From: Candidatus Curtissbacteria bacterium
GTDB taxonomy: Bacteria > Patescibacteriota > Microgenomatia > Curtissbacterales > GWA2-41-24
Assembly (NCBI GenBank): GCA_030688205.1
Contig: JAUYIQ010000059.1
Coordinates: 1-36,866 of the forward strand
Direction: 5' to 3'
DNA length: 36,866 nt
The notes under the pieces were generated by a model that saw only the letters and a list, made by a program, of their open reading frames with translations, was not told the origin of the DNA and did not search any database. Below, piece after piece: positions 14,511-23,109 of this stretch. Position numbers and translations under genes: made by a program. The stretch's first letter is position 1; each line of letters starts with the position of its first letter.

Positions 14511-15818
14511 ATGTCGAAAAGCCCGAGAAAAACGCTTTTTCTAATTATCGCGCTTACACTTTTGGCGCTCTATGTCGATCTGCCTCGACTTTCTTTTAAA
14601 AACTTATACTTTGTACACCCCGAACCGCTTAAAAACTTCATCAAACGGGACCTTGAACCAAAGCTTGGCTTGGATCTTGCTGGTGGAGTTCAGTTGACAA
14701 TGTCGGCAGACATGTCCCAAATAGAAGCAGGCAACAGAGATGATGCTTTAGAATCAGCCAAAAACATTGTTGAAAACAGAATAAACTCTCTTGGTGTTGC
14801 AGAGCCCCAAGTCCAAACTGCCAAAACAAACGACCAATATAGATTGCTTATAGAAATTCCAGGAATCACGGACATTGATAAAGCAGTGGCAATAGTCAAA
14901 AAAACAGCCCATCTGGAATTCAGAACGATAAAAGCAGACGCTCCACCCGAAGCAACTCTTGGAGCTTTCCCTGACTATTTTGAATCGTCAGGACTGACCG
15001 GTGCGCAGTTAAAAAGAACTCAAGCTCAGGCAAGCCAGGATTCCCAAAAACCGGGGTACGTAGTTGCAATCGAATTTAACGATGAGGGAGCCAAAAAATT
15101 TGAAGAAATTACCAGAAATAATGTTGGCAGGCAAGTAGCTATTTTTCTGGATGAGGATATGATATCTGCGCCCGTTGTAAATACCGTAATTTCTGAAGGA
15201 CGTGGCATAATTGAAGGAAATTTCTCATCACAAGGTGCAAGACAATTAGCAATCGAACTCAACGCCGGTGCTCTTCCTGCACCCCTAAAAATTGAAAGCC
15301 AGAGCAGAATTGGTCCGACAATAGGTGTGGACGCGATTCATAAAAGTATCACAGCTACCATTATTGGTTTAACTTCTGTCGCAATCTTCATGGTTTTTTA
15401 CTACGAAACCTTGGGTATCTTTGCAGTTGTCTCACTACTTATCTATTCGCTAATAACTTTAGCAGTATTCAAATTAATTCCAGTTACTTTAACTCTTGCC
15501 GGAATTGCCGGCTTTGTTCTTTCGATTGGAATGGCAGTAGATGCCAACATACTTATTTTCGAAAGAATAAAAGAAGAAATGAAGTGGGGGAAACCAAAAC
15601 ACGAAGCACTTTATGCCGGTTTTAACAGGGCCTGGACATCAATCCGCGACTCCAATGTTTCTTCACTGATAACAACAGTCATTCTTTTCAATTTTGGAAC
15701 CGGTTCTATTAGGGGATTCGCACTAACACTTGCGATCGGTATTCTTATCTCGATGTTTTCTGCAATAACAGTATCACGTACACTGCTCAGAATTTTCTGG
15801 GTGAGGAAAATTTCATGA
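14511..15818 (+). CDS. secD: Protein translocase subunit SecD
   Basis: This 435-residue inner-membrane protein has an N-terminal helix, the D1 motif LGLDLAGGVQLTM (about 49-61) and a periplasmic-type domain including VAEPQVQTA, NRIGVDG-like elements and EFNDEGAKKFEEIT. The six-helix RND-like region starts about residue 270, with AGFVLSIGMAVDANILIFERIKEE. SecD works with SecF to use the proton gradient in late protein export. It is shorter than E. coli SecD (about 615), as is normal where the P1 head is reduced. The stop overlaps the secF ATG by 4 nt (ATGA). Confidence 0.95.
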   Translation: MSKSPRKTLFLIIALTLLALYVDLPRLSFKNLYFVHPEPLKNFIKRDLEPKLGLDLAGGVQLTMSADMSQIEAGNRDDALESAKNIVENRINSLGVAEPQVQTAKTNDQYRLLIEIPGITDIDKAVAIVKKTAHLEFRTIKADAPPEATLGAFPDYFESSGLTGAQLKRTQAQASQDSQKPGYVVAIEFNDEGAKKFEEITRNNVGRQVAIFLDEDMISAPVVNTVISEGRGIIEGNFSSQGARQLAIELNAGALPAPLKIESQSRIGPTIGVDAIHKSITATIIGLTSVAIFMVFYYETLGIFAVVSLLIYSLITLAVFKLIPVTLTLAGIAGFVLSIGMAVDANILIFERIKEEMKWGKPKHEALYAGFNRAWTSIRDSNVSSLITTVILFNFGTGSIRGFALTLAIGILISMFSAITVSRTLLRIFWVRKIS

Positions 15819-16729
15819 ACATAATCAAGTATCGAAACATCTTTTTTGCAATATCTCTTCTTATCATAATCCCCGGGATTTATGCACTCTCCGTGTGGGG
15901 ACTTCGACTAGGCATTGACTTTGCCGGAGGAACTCTATGGGAAATAAAATTCACGGATGCGCAAGAACAGTCAAAACCAATATCAGCTGCAGAAGTTAAA
16001 AATCTGATAAGCGAACTTGGGACCGAAGTCTCCTCGACAGCAAACACTTCCGAACAGTCTGTCATTGTTCGAATGAAAGCTAGTGACGAGGTAAAAATAA
16101 GCGAAGTTCGCAATAAACTAAAAGAATCATACGGTGAAGTTGAGGATGCACGCCTGGAAACTGTAGGCCCGGTTATCTCAAAAGAACTTACTAAAAAAGC
16201 GGCAACAGCAGTCGGCATTTCCATTCTTGCAATAGTCACCTATGTAACTTGGGCATTCAGGAAAGTTGCCAAGCCTGCTTCCCCGCTGGCATTTGGAGTC
16301 TGCACAATCGTTGCTCTTGTCCATGACGTTATAGTCGTCGTCGGAGTTTTCGCAATTCTGGGGCATTTTTTTGGCATAGAAGTAGACTCTCTCTTTATAA
16401 CGGCACTTCTAACAGTAATAGGATTTTCTGTCCACGACACAATAGTAGTCTTTGACAGAATTCGTGAGAACTTAAGAAAGTACGATGATTTCTCTTTGGA
16501 AGAAGTTGTTAATCATTCCATCAACCAAACTCTTGCTCGTTCACTCAACACCTCTCTTACAGTACTTTTCGTACTTTTGGCACTCTATCTTTTCGGAGGA
16601 GAATCAACAAAAACTTTCATTCTGGCTCTTTTAATTGGGGTAATCTCCGGAACTTACTCATCAATTTTCAACGCGTCACCACTACTTGTTGTTTGGAATA
16701 AGCAAGTTGCGAGACCTAAAAAGTCTTAA
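15815..16729 (+). CDS. secF: Protein translocase subunit SecF
   Basis: This 304-residue partner of SecD has LGIDFAGGTLWEI near residue 30, six membrane helices, and the family segment GFSVHDTIVVFDRIRENLR (about 206-224). SRSLNTSLT-type sequence follows (LARSLNTSLTVLFVLLALYLF). The operon overlap with secD supports equimolar synthesis. It converges on cca with a 14 nt overlap of the two coding ends. Length is normal for the family. Confidence 0.95.
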   Translation: MNIIKYRNIFFAISLLIIIPGIYALSVWGLRLGIDFAGGTLWEIKFTDAQEQSKPISAAEVKNLISELGTEVSSTANTSEQSVIVRMKASDEVKISEVRNKLKESYGEVEDARLETVGPVISKELTKKAATAVGISILAIVTYVTWAFRKVAKPASPLAFGVCTIVALVHDVIVVVGVFAILGHFFGIEVDSLFITALLTVIGFSVHDTIVVFDRIRENLRKYDDFSLEEVVNHSINQTLARSLNTSLTVLFVLLALYLFGGESTKTFILALLIGVISGTYSSIFNASPLLVVWNKQVARPKKS

Positions 16730-18065
16730 TCCGTTTAAGCAAATATTCTCTGGTATTCTTACCCTTTTCGTCGGCAACTTCATCAAAAAGCTTATTTAGT
16801 ATTTCTCCAACTTTTGGCCCGGGACCAATTCCCAAAACTTTCATCACGTCACTACCACCAACCGCAAGATCGCGAACCGTAAATGGTTTTTTCAAAACCT
16901 CTTTTAGTCTTTGTCTAAAAAGTTTAAGTCTCCAGCTTTCTGGTTGCTGCAAGCCACCACCCAACCTGTCCCCAACCCTCAGATCCATCATATTCTCGAT
17001 ATTACCTATCCCGATATTTTTGATAAAGCGTCTCAGCGCTTTATCCGTCTGGTTTTCGGAAACGGTGAACTGATGCCAACGAACCAACAAAAATAACTGC
17101 TCTTTTTGATCTTTGGAAAGATGAAGTCTGTCTGCAATTTTTAGAGCTATCCTTCCTCCGACAACTTCATGATTATAAAAAGTTCGAATACCTTCTTCTG
17201 TAACATTCGCAACTTTTGCTTTCCCAACGTCGTGAAGAAGTGTCGCAAATCTAACAATTGTATCCCTGCTTGGGCAATTTGCGAGACTCATTACATTGTG
17301 GGTACCTACATCGAAGATATGATGACGTTTCGGGCTTATTTGACTAACATCAAAACACCCATCAAGCTCGGGCAGAATCTCTTTAAGAAGCCCGACTTCT
17401 CTTAATAGTAATATTCCACTAGCCGCATCTTCTGAGTCTATTATTTTAAACAACTCGTCTCTTATTCGTTCACCCGATATTTTATTAATTGATTTTGCAT
17501 TTTTCTTTATCGCAGCTACCGTTTTTGGCTCAATTTCAAAACCCAAAGTTGTTGCAAATCTTATGGCCCTCATCATCCTTAAAGCATCCTCGTTAAATCG
17601 CGCGTTAGCATTTCCTACTGCTTTAATAATTTTTTTCTTAAAATCTTCTTCTCCCCTATATGGGTCAATAAATTTCGTGTCGAATTCACCTTTATTAAAA
17701 GGTAAGGAAATTGCGTTGATTGTAAAGTCTCTGCGAGTCAAATCTTCCTCGAGTGAGGAACCCCATTCGACATGACTTGGGTGACGCTTATCTGTATAGC
17801 TCGACTCAGTTCTATAAGTTGTCACCTCTATATTTTGGGCAGGTCCCAACGGGATAGTCACCGTGCCGAACGAATTGTTATAAAAAGATTTAGGAAAAAT
17901 TTTCTGAACTTCTTCAGGCCTGGCATTAGTTGTAACGTCCCAATCCGACACTTGATTGCCCGCAATAATATCTCGCACAGCTCCGCCAACAACAGCGACC
18001 TCAAACCCGGCCTCATTAATTTTCTTCAAAATCTCACTAATCTCCTTAACTTTCCTATTTATCAT
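16716..18065 (-). CDS. cca: CCA tRNA nucleotidyltransferase with HD domain
   Basis: This 449-residue protein has VVGGAVRDIIAG and the DWDV metal site (about 25-45), the GTVTIPLG and RRDFTINAI blocks, the RMMRAIRFATTLGFEI neck region and an HD phosphohydrolase motif TLLHDVGKAKVA (about 280). The enzyme adds or repairs the 3' CCA of tRNAs. That fits the tRNA-Gln gene in this window, which does not encode CCA. The start ATG 18065 is preceded by TATAAT exactly 6 nt upstream on the minus strand. It is divergent from recJ with only 22 bp between starts. Confidence 0.94.
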   Translation of the reverse strand: MINRKVKEISEILKKINEAGFEVAVVGGAVRDIIAGNQVSDWDVTTNARPEEVQKIFPKSFYNNSFGTVTIPLGPAQNIEVTTYRTESSYTDKRHPSHVEWGSSLEEDLTRRDFTINAISLPFNKGEFDTKFIDPYRGEEDFKKKIIKAVGNANARFNEDALRMMRAIRFATTLGFEIEPKTVAAIKKNAKSINKISGERIRDELFKIIDSEDAASGILLLREVGLLKEILPELDGCFDVSQISPKRHHIFDVGTHNVMSLANCPSRDTIVRFATLLHDVGKAKVANVTEEGIRTFYNHEVVGGRIALKIADRLHLSKDQKEQLFLLVRWHQFTVSENQTDKALRRFIKNIGIGNIENMMDLRVGDRLGGGLQQPESWRLKLFRQRLKEVLKKPFTVRDLAVGGSDVMKVLGIGPGPKVGEILNKLFDEVADEKGKNTREYLLKRIKTF

Positions 18066-18071
18066 GCTTAA

Positions 18072-18079
18072 ATTATACT
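18072..18079. promoter_or_regulatory. Interleaved divergent -10 boxes for cca and recJ
   Basis: Minus strand TATAAT (18072-18077) ends 6 nt before the cca ATG. Plus strand TATACT (18074-18079) ends 8 nt before the recJ ATG. The two boxes overlap, so only one polymerase can bind at a time. Confidence 0.6.
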
Positions 18080-18087
18080 AGACGTCT

Positions 18088-19731
18088 ATGGTCGGATACG
18101 AATGGAAGATAAAATCAAAAGCTCCTGATAAAAAAAATGTAAAATGGCTGCTTACTATACTTGCTAAAAACAGAGGGCTGGATACTGCCAAAAAACTTAA
18201 TGATTTCCTAAACCCGACACTCGAGCAAATTTTAAAAGTTACACCTACCCATTTGGAAAAAGGGCTAAACAGAGTTATTTCAGCTATCAAAAACAAAGAG
18301 AAAATAGCCATATATTGCGATTACGATGCCGACGGTCTAAATGCAGCGGCAATTATGTGGGAGACGCTTTACGATTTAGGTGCAAAAGTTATGCCCTATG
18401 TTCCTCACAGACTCACTGAGGGCTACGGACTTTCAAAACAAGGGATATTAAAGCTCAAAGAAGAACAAAAAATCACACTGATTATAACAGTAGACCAAGG
18501 TGTTACTGCCCTCGAGCAGGTCCAGTACGCCACAAAATTGGGAATTGATGTTGTTATCACAGACCACCATATTCTTCCGGTAAAACAACCCCATCCCTAT
18601 GCACTTGTTCATACTACTGACCTTTGCGGAGCCGGTGTCGCCTGGCGCCTCTGTTGGGAAATAGTTTCTCAGCTGGATCCCACTTACAAAGATAAGTTTT
18701 TAGAAAAACTTGAACTGGCAGCAATTGCAACGATTGCCGATCTGGTTCCTTTAATTGGTGCAAACAGATCAATAGTAAAAATGGGTCTTCTGCAAATCGT
18801 CAAAACAAAAAGGCCAGGATTAAAAGCGCTAATAACAGCAGCAAACATCACATGGCCGGTTGGAACTTATGAAATCGGTCACATAATAGCACCAAGAATA
18901 AATGCGATGGGCAGAATCGAACATGGACTGGACTCCCTTAGACTTCTCTGTACAAAAAGTCAAAAGAAAGCAGACACTCTTGCCCAACTTCTCTCAAAAA
19001 CAAATACCAGAAGACAAGATTTAACAACAAAAGCCATAGAACATGCCAGGTCTTTAGTCGACCCAGAAGTTTTAATAGGAGTTATAGAACACGATACTTG
19101 GCATGAAGGGGTGATCGGCTTAGTTGCCTCCCAACTAGTCGAATCTTTCTGGCGGCCGATGATTGTAATTTCCCGCGGTGTGAAGTTTTCTAAAGGTTCC
19201 GCCCGCTCTATTCCGGGTTTTAACATAATAGAAGCAATAAGAGCATCAAGCCAATACTTAGTAGATGCAGGCGGTCACCCGATGGCTGCCGGTTTCACCA
19301 TAGAAACGGAGCAAATAGAAATTTTTAAAAACAGTATCACCAAATACGCAAAAACAATTATTACCGAGGAAATTTTGGAAAGGAAGCTGGAAGCAGAATG
19401 TGAGTTGGAATCAGGGGACATAAATATGGAAAATCTAAAAACCATAGAAGTATTCGAACCATTCGGAATCGCCAACCCCCTGCCTCTTTTTGTTACAAAA
19501 AATATGACAGTTGAAGACGTGAGAGGAGTAGGACTCCAAAACAAACACCTCAAACTCCAAGTAGACGGTATCAGCGCAATCGGTTTCAACCTGGGCGAAC
19601 TACGTACCCAACTGCGTCCCGGACACAAAGTCGACCTTGCCTACACACTGGCTGTTGATCGCTATGCAGGCGACGGCAGCATCCAGCTAAAAGTAAAAGA
19701 CCTGAAAGTTGCAAACCACCAAATACAATAA
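18088..19731 (+). CDS. recJ: Single-stranded-DNA-specific exonuclease RecJ
   Basis: This 547-residue DHH-family nuclease has motif I DYDADG (78-83), the DHH motif (159-161, ITDHHILP) and the DHHA1 signature GGHPMAAGF (about 395-403), followed by an OB-fold C-terminal domain (about 440-547). RecJ degrades single-stranded DNA 5' to 3' in recombination and repair. Length is usual for the bacterial enzyme. It is transcribed from a divergent promoter shared with cca. aspS follows after a 43 nt gap with its own -10. Confidence 0.94.
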   Translation: MVGYEWKIKSKAPDKKNVKWLLTILAKNRGLDTAKKLNDFLNPTLEQILKVTPTHLEKGLNRVISAIKNKEKIAIYCDYDADGLNAAAIMWETLYDLGAKVMPYVPHRLTEGYGLSKQGILKLKEEQKITLIITVDQGVTALEQVQYATKLGIDVVITDHHILPVKQPHPYALVHTTDLCGAGVAWRLCWEIVSQLDPTYKDKFLEKLELAAIATIADLVPLIGANRSIVKMGLLQIVKTKRPGLKALITAANITWPVGTYEIGHIIAPRINAMGRIEHGLDSLRLLCTKSQKKADTLAQLLSKTNTRRQDLTTKAIEHARSLVDPEVLIGVIEHDTWHEGVIGLVASQLVESFWRPMIVISRGVKFSKGSARSIPGFNIIEAIRASSQYLVDAGGHPMAAGFTIETEQIEIFKNSITKYAKTIITEEILERKLEAECELESGDINMENLKTIEVFEPFGIANPLPLFVTKNMTVEDVRGVGLQNKHLKLQVDGISAIGFNLGELRTQLRPGHKVDLAYTLAVDRYAGDGSIQLKVKDLKVANHQIQ

Positions 19732-19761
19732 AAAGAGATGACAGAAATAGGGAGTTTAGTT

Positions 19762-19767
19762 TAGAAT
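19762..19767 (+). promoter_or_regulatory. -10 box for aspS
   Basis: TAGAAT ends 7 nt before ATG 19775; no convincing -35. Confidence 0.5.
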
Positions 19768-19774
19768 AGGCTCT

Positions 19775-21154
19775 ATGAATCGCACACTTGCTGCAGATTG
19801 CAACGAACATATCGGCAAAAAAGTAACCCTGATGGGTTGGATTAATACTATTAGGGATCATGGCAAAATCTCTTTTTACGATCTTCGGGACATTTCCGGC
19901 ATAATCCAAACAGTAGCCAAAAAACAATACGAAGTCGGCCACGAATATGTTGTAAAAATCGAAGGTGTAGTAAAAAAACGACCCGAAAATCTTATCAACA
20001 AAAATATTCCAACCGGGGAAATCGAGCTTGAGATTGAATCCTTGGAAGTAATTAGCGTTGCGCAAACTCTGCCTATTCCTATAGAAGGTGATGGTTATGA
20101 TATCGATGAGAAGCTCCGTCTTAAATACCGCTACCTCGATCTTAGAAGACAAAGGCTGCAGACAAATTTGAAACTTAGGTTTCAAATGCTATCTTTTATG
20201 AGACAATTTTTAGCAAGCAATGGATTTACGGAAATTGAAACACCAATTCTCACCAAAACTACTCCGGAAGGCGCACGGGACTTTTTAGTTCCATCTCGTC
20301 TTCAACCGGGGAACTTTTATGCATTACCCCAATCTCCACAGCAATACAAGCAACTGCTTATGGTCGCCGGTCTTGATAGATATTTTCAAATTGCAAGATG
20401 TTTTAGAGATGAAGATCCGAGAGCAGATAGAGCATATGGCGAATTCTCTCAACTTGATATAGAGATGTCTTTTGTCGAGCAGGAAGACATTTTAAAATTA
20501 ACAGAAGAACTTTTTCGTCAGATTACTGAAAAAGTATTCAAAAAGAAAGTTTTAGAATATCCTTTTCCAAGAATCAGTCACAAAGATGCTCTGGAAAAAT
20601 ATGGAGTAGACAAATTCGACTTGCGGAAAGACAAAGATCCAAATGTTTTGGCTTTTGCATTTGTTGTCGATTTCCCGCTTTTCACCGAGCAAACAAAAGA
20701 GGATTTCTATTACGGCTCCGGGTCGGCGAAATTTGCACCGTCCCACCATATGTTTACTGCTCCACATCCCGACGATATACCACTGTTGGATTCTAATCCG
20801 GCAAAAGTAAGAGGTCTGCAGCACGATTTAGTATGTAACGGTTACGAAGTTGGTGGAGGCAGTATCAGAATACATCAGAGAGAAATCCAGGAAAAGATTT
20901 TTAATCTAATTGGTTTTTCTACCGAACAAAAAGAACAGTTCAACCACATGTTGGAAGCCTTCACTTATGGAGTTCCTCCTCACGGTGGAATAGCACCCGG
21001 AATTGAAAGACTTCTAATGGTAGCAACTGGCGAAGAGAACACCAGAGAAGTTATGGCTTTTCCAATGACAGGTTCCGGTCAAACCGCAGTTATGAATGCT
21101 CCAAGTGCAGCAGACCCCAAAATCCTCAAAGAGCTAAAGCTTAAAATATCGTGA
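19775..21154 (+). CDS. aspS: Aspartyl-tRNA synthetase lacking the GAD insertion domain
   Basis: This 459-residue class II synthetase has an OB anticodon-binding domain (about 1-105), motif 1 region ETPILTKTTPEGARDFLVPS, motif 2 FRDEDPRADR and motif 3 GIAPGIERLLM, with the bacterial-type ending REVMAFPMT. Bacterial AspRS is normally about 590 residues because of a ~110-130 residue GAD insert. Here the text runs directly from YGVDKFDLR (about 276-284) to VVDFPLF (about 296), exactly where the insert should be. The enzyme charges tRNA-Asp; without tRNA-specificity data it could also be non-discriminating (tRNA-Asn). The stop overlaps the GTG of the next gene. Confidence 0.93.
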   Translation: MNRTLAADCNEHIGKKVTLMGWINTIRDHGKISFYDLRDISGIIQTVAKKQYEVGHEYVVKIEGVVKKRPENLINKNIPTGEIELEIESLEVISVAQTLPIPIEGDGYDIDEKLRLKYRYLDLRRQRLQTNLKLRFQMLSFMRQFLASNGFTEIETPILTKTTPEGARDFLVPSRLQPGNFYALPQSPQQYKQLLMVAGLDRYFQIARCFRDEDPRADRAYGEFSQLDIEMSFVEQEDILKLTEELFRQITEKVFKKKVLEYPFPRISHKDALEKYGVDKFDLRKDKDPNVLAFAFVVDFPLFTEQTKEDFYYGSGSAKFAPSHHMFTAPHPDDIPLLDSNPAKVRGLQHDLVCNGYEVGGGSIRIHQREIQEKIFNLIGFSTEQKEQFNHMLEAFTYGVPPHGGIAPGIERLLMVATGEENTREVMAFPMTGSGQTAVMNAPSAADPKILKELKLKIS

Positions 21155-22056
21155 AATTTGTTCGCGTTGCTGTAGTTTTATTAATTCTCACTGCAATAGC
21201 AATCTTCATTTTTTTACAAAACAGCAAAAATGTACCCCCAGAAGTACAAAAATATATAAAAAAAGAAGACATCCCAAAAATTTATCCATATCCGGTCAGA
21301 GTTCAAAATTTCACAGACGTTGCGCCAATCACATCAAAAGCAGCTGTTGTACTTGATGTAAAAACCGGAGTTACTCTTTTCGAAAAGAACGCAAGTATCC
21401 GGCAACTGCCGGCATCGACAACAAAATTAATGACTGCTCTTGTGGCTTTGGAAAAATGCACACCCGACCAAATTATTACTGTGCAGGCATATCATCCTGA
21501 ACCCACACAAATGGGCCTGACAACAGGAGATACGTTAACAATGCAGTCTCTTTTGTATGGTCTTTTAATAAACTCCGGAAACGATGCGGCATCTGTACTT
21601 TCATATTCATGTGCATCGTCCGCGGAAAACTTCGTTTTACAAATGAACCAAAAAGCGCTGGAGATAGAAATGAAAAATACTCACTTTGCCAACCCCGAAG
21701 GATTTGATGATCCCATGCAATACTCAACCGCAAAAGATTTAGCAAAATTAGCGAGAGTTGCTGTCGCAAATCCGCTTATTTCAAAAATTGTTGCAACCAA
21801 AAGTACTGTGGTAACAGACACAAGTGGCACAAAAACTTATTACTTGGAAAACATTAACAAATTATTAGGAAGTGTCGATGGCGTTGAAGGAATTAAAACA
21901 GGACAAACAACACTTGCTCAAGAAATTCTGATAACCAAAACAACACGGGATGGAAATACAGTTTTAATAGTTATTTTGGGATCACTGGACAGATTTACAG
22001 AATCAAAAAACCTTATCGAATGGACCTTTGCCAATCACACATGGATAAAACCTTAA
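21151..22056 (+). CDS. D-alanyl-D-alanine carboxypeptidase (peptidase S11, DacA/DacF-like)
   Basis: This 301-residue penicillin-binding-protein-type enzyme has an N-terminal membrane helix or signal (about 4-22) and the active-site motifs STTK (Ser89-Lys92), SGN (142-144) and KTG (249-251). It trims the terminal D-Ala from peptidoglycan stem peptides outside the cytoplasmic membrane, regulating cross-linking. The GTG start overlaps the aspS stop, so the two genes are probably co-expressed. It lacks the long C-terminal domain of PBP5. Confidence 0.93.
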   Translation: MKFVRVAVVLLILTAIAIFIFLQNSKNVPPEVQKYIKKEDIPKIYPYPVRVQNFTDVAPITSKAAVVLDVKTGVTLFEKNASIRQLPASTTKLMTALVALEKCTPDQIITVQAYHPEPTQMGLTTGDTLTMQSLLYGLLINSGNDAASVLSYSCASSAENFVLQMNQKALEIEMKNTHFANPEGFDDPMQYSTAKDLAKLARVAVANPLISKIVATKSTVVTDTSGTKTYYLENINKLLGSVDGVEGIKTGQTTLAQEILITKTTRDGNTVLIVILGSLDRFTESKNLIEWTFANHTWIKP

Positions 22057-22063
22057 TAAATTC

Positions 22064-23095
22064 TTATTTAAGCCACTTCTCATCAACGGCGCCCACATAC
22101 CCAACTTGCTCGTCTAAGCTGTAAAAAAGATAAACCGGTTCCAAATATTGTTGATTGGTGGAGCTTTCGATATATCCGAGCCTTACATCCGAAATTACGA
22201 CATTGGTTGTCGTAAGAGGTTTCACAAAAGCGCCACGACCTGCTTTCAACTCCTCAAACGCTTTTGCAGTACCTTTTAGTGGATAAGTAGCAAAACTGTT
22301 TTTCCTAACAGGCAGCAAATTCAAATCTGCAGATACAACTGTTCTTTCAGAAACCAAAACGGTTGCAAGTTCGGATTTGTCCTTGGGCCAAAGCACCGGC
22401 AGTTTATCGATGTCGCCTCGGAAAAAATCAACCCTCACCAAATTGGCGGCGGAAAGACTTGACACCACAGTAAGACTGTTTCCGTCTATTCTTATAAACT
22501 GGGTCCGGATTTTATCTTCAGGAAACTCAGAAACAGAAATGCCGAAGTTTTCAAAAAATTCTCGCGCAGTTTTAACTGCATCCTCAAGACTTGCCGGTCT
22601 TGAGGTAATAATATTTTGGTCGCTGGCAAAGTTGGATCTCAAACTAAAGTTTCCCGTGGTTTTATCTATTGTTAATATTCGACTGCTATTTTGAAGATCA
22701 ACGAATTCTACTTTTCCGCCCTCAGATTCTGACGGTTCACCATCAAATCCGGCACTTGCAGCTTTTGCCTTAATATCTTCAATGGCACCGAAAGAAAGAA
22801 CGCTTGGCGCAATTGCAAACACTTTAGCGTAAGCTGCCAATGTTGGGAGGTCACCGCTTATTGTTTCCAGAGAGTATGTGATACCAACTGTTGGCTTGTA
22901 GCCTTCCGAAATGTCCATTTTAGGCAACTTTCCAAAAGCGACTGTTGCCGGGAGAGGCGGGGGAGGGAAAAGAGCATTTTTAATATTACCCGCTATCCCA
23001 AAAAAAATCATTAAAAAAATTACAGCTGCAATTGCAACAACAACCCAAATAGAAGCTTTTTTGGAAAAAATTGCAGCCTCGGTTAAAGATGACAT
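22064..23095 (-). CDS. Membrane-anchored extracytoplasmic protein, unknown
   Basis: This 343-residue protein has one membrane helix (about 17-37, WVVVAIAAVIFLMIFFGIAG), a proline run (FPPPPLP) and a long soluble region rich in beta-like segments. There may be two similar subdomains (about 60-160 and 165-330). I recognise no family. The pattern of an anchored beta-rich domain in these genomes often means cell-surface function. The gene ends 7 nt from the end of the carboxypeptidase and is divergent from gltX with a 14 bp spacer. Its start ATG has an extended -10 (TGT-TAAAAT) ending 6 nt upstream. Confidence 0.75.
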   Translation of the reverse strand: MSSLTEAAIFSKKASIWVVVAIAAVIFLMIFFGIAGNIKNALFPPPPLPATVAFGKLPKMDISEGYKPTVGITYSLETISGDLPTLAAYAKVFAIAPSVLSFGAIEDIKAKAASAGFDGEPSESEGGKVEFVDLQNSSRILTIDKTTGNFSLRSNFASDQNIITSRPASLEDAVKTAREFFENFGISVSEFPEDKIRTQFIRIDGNSLTVVSSLSAANLVRVDFFRGDIDKLPVLWPKDKSELATVLVSERTVVSADLNLLPVRKNSFATYPLKGTAKAFEELKAGRGAFVKPLTTTNVVISDVRLGYIESSTNQQYLEPVYLFYSLDEQVGYVGAVDEKWLK

Positions 23096-23097
23096 GA

Positions 23098-23107
23098 TAC
23101 AATTTTA
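23098..23107. promoter_or_regulatory. Mirror-image interleaved extended -10 boxes, gltX and divergent gene
   Basis: Plus strand TGA-TACAAT (box 23098-23103) ends 6 nt before the gltX ATG. Minus strand TGT-TAAAAT (box 23102-23107) ends 6 nt before the opposite ATG. The two boxes share two bases inside a 14 bp spacer. Both transcripts should start at the start codon. Confidence 0.65.
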
Positions 23108-23109
23108 AC

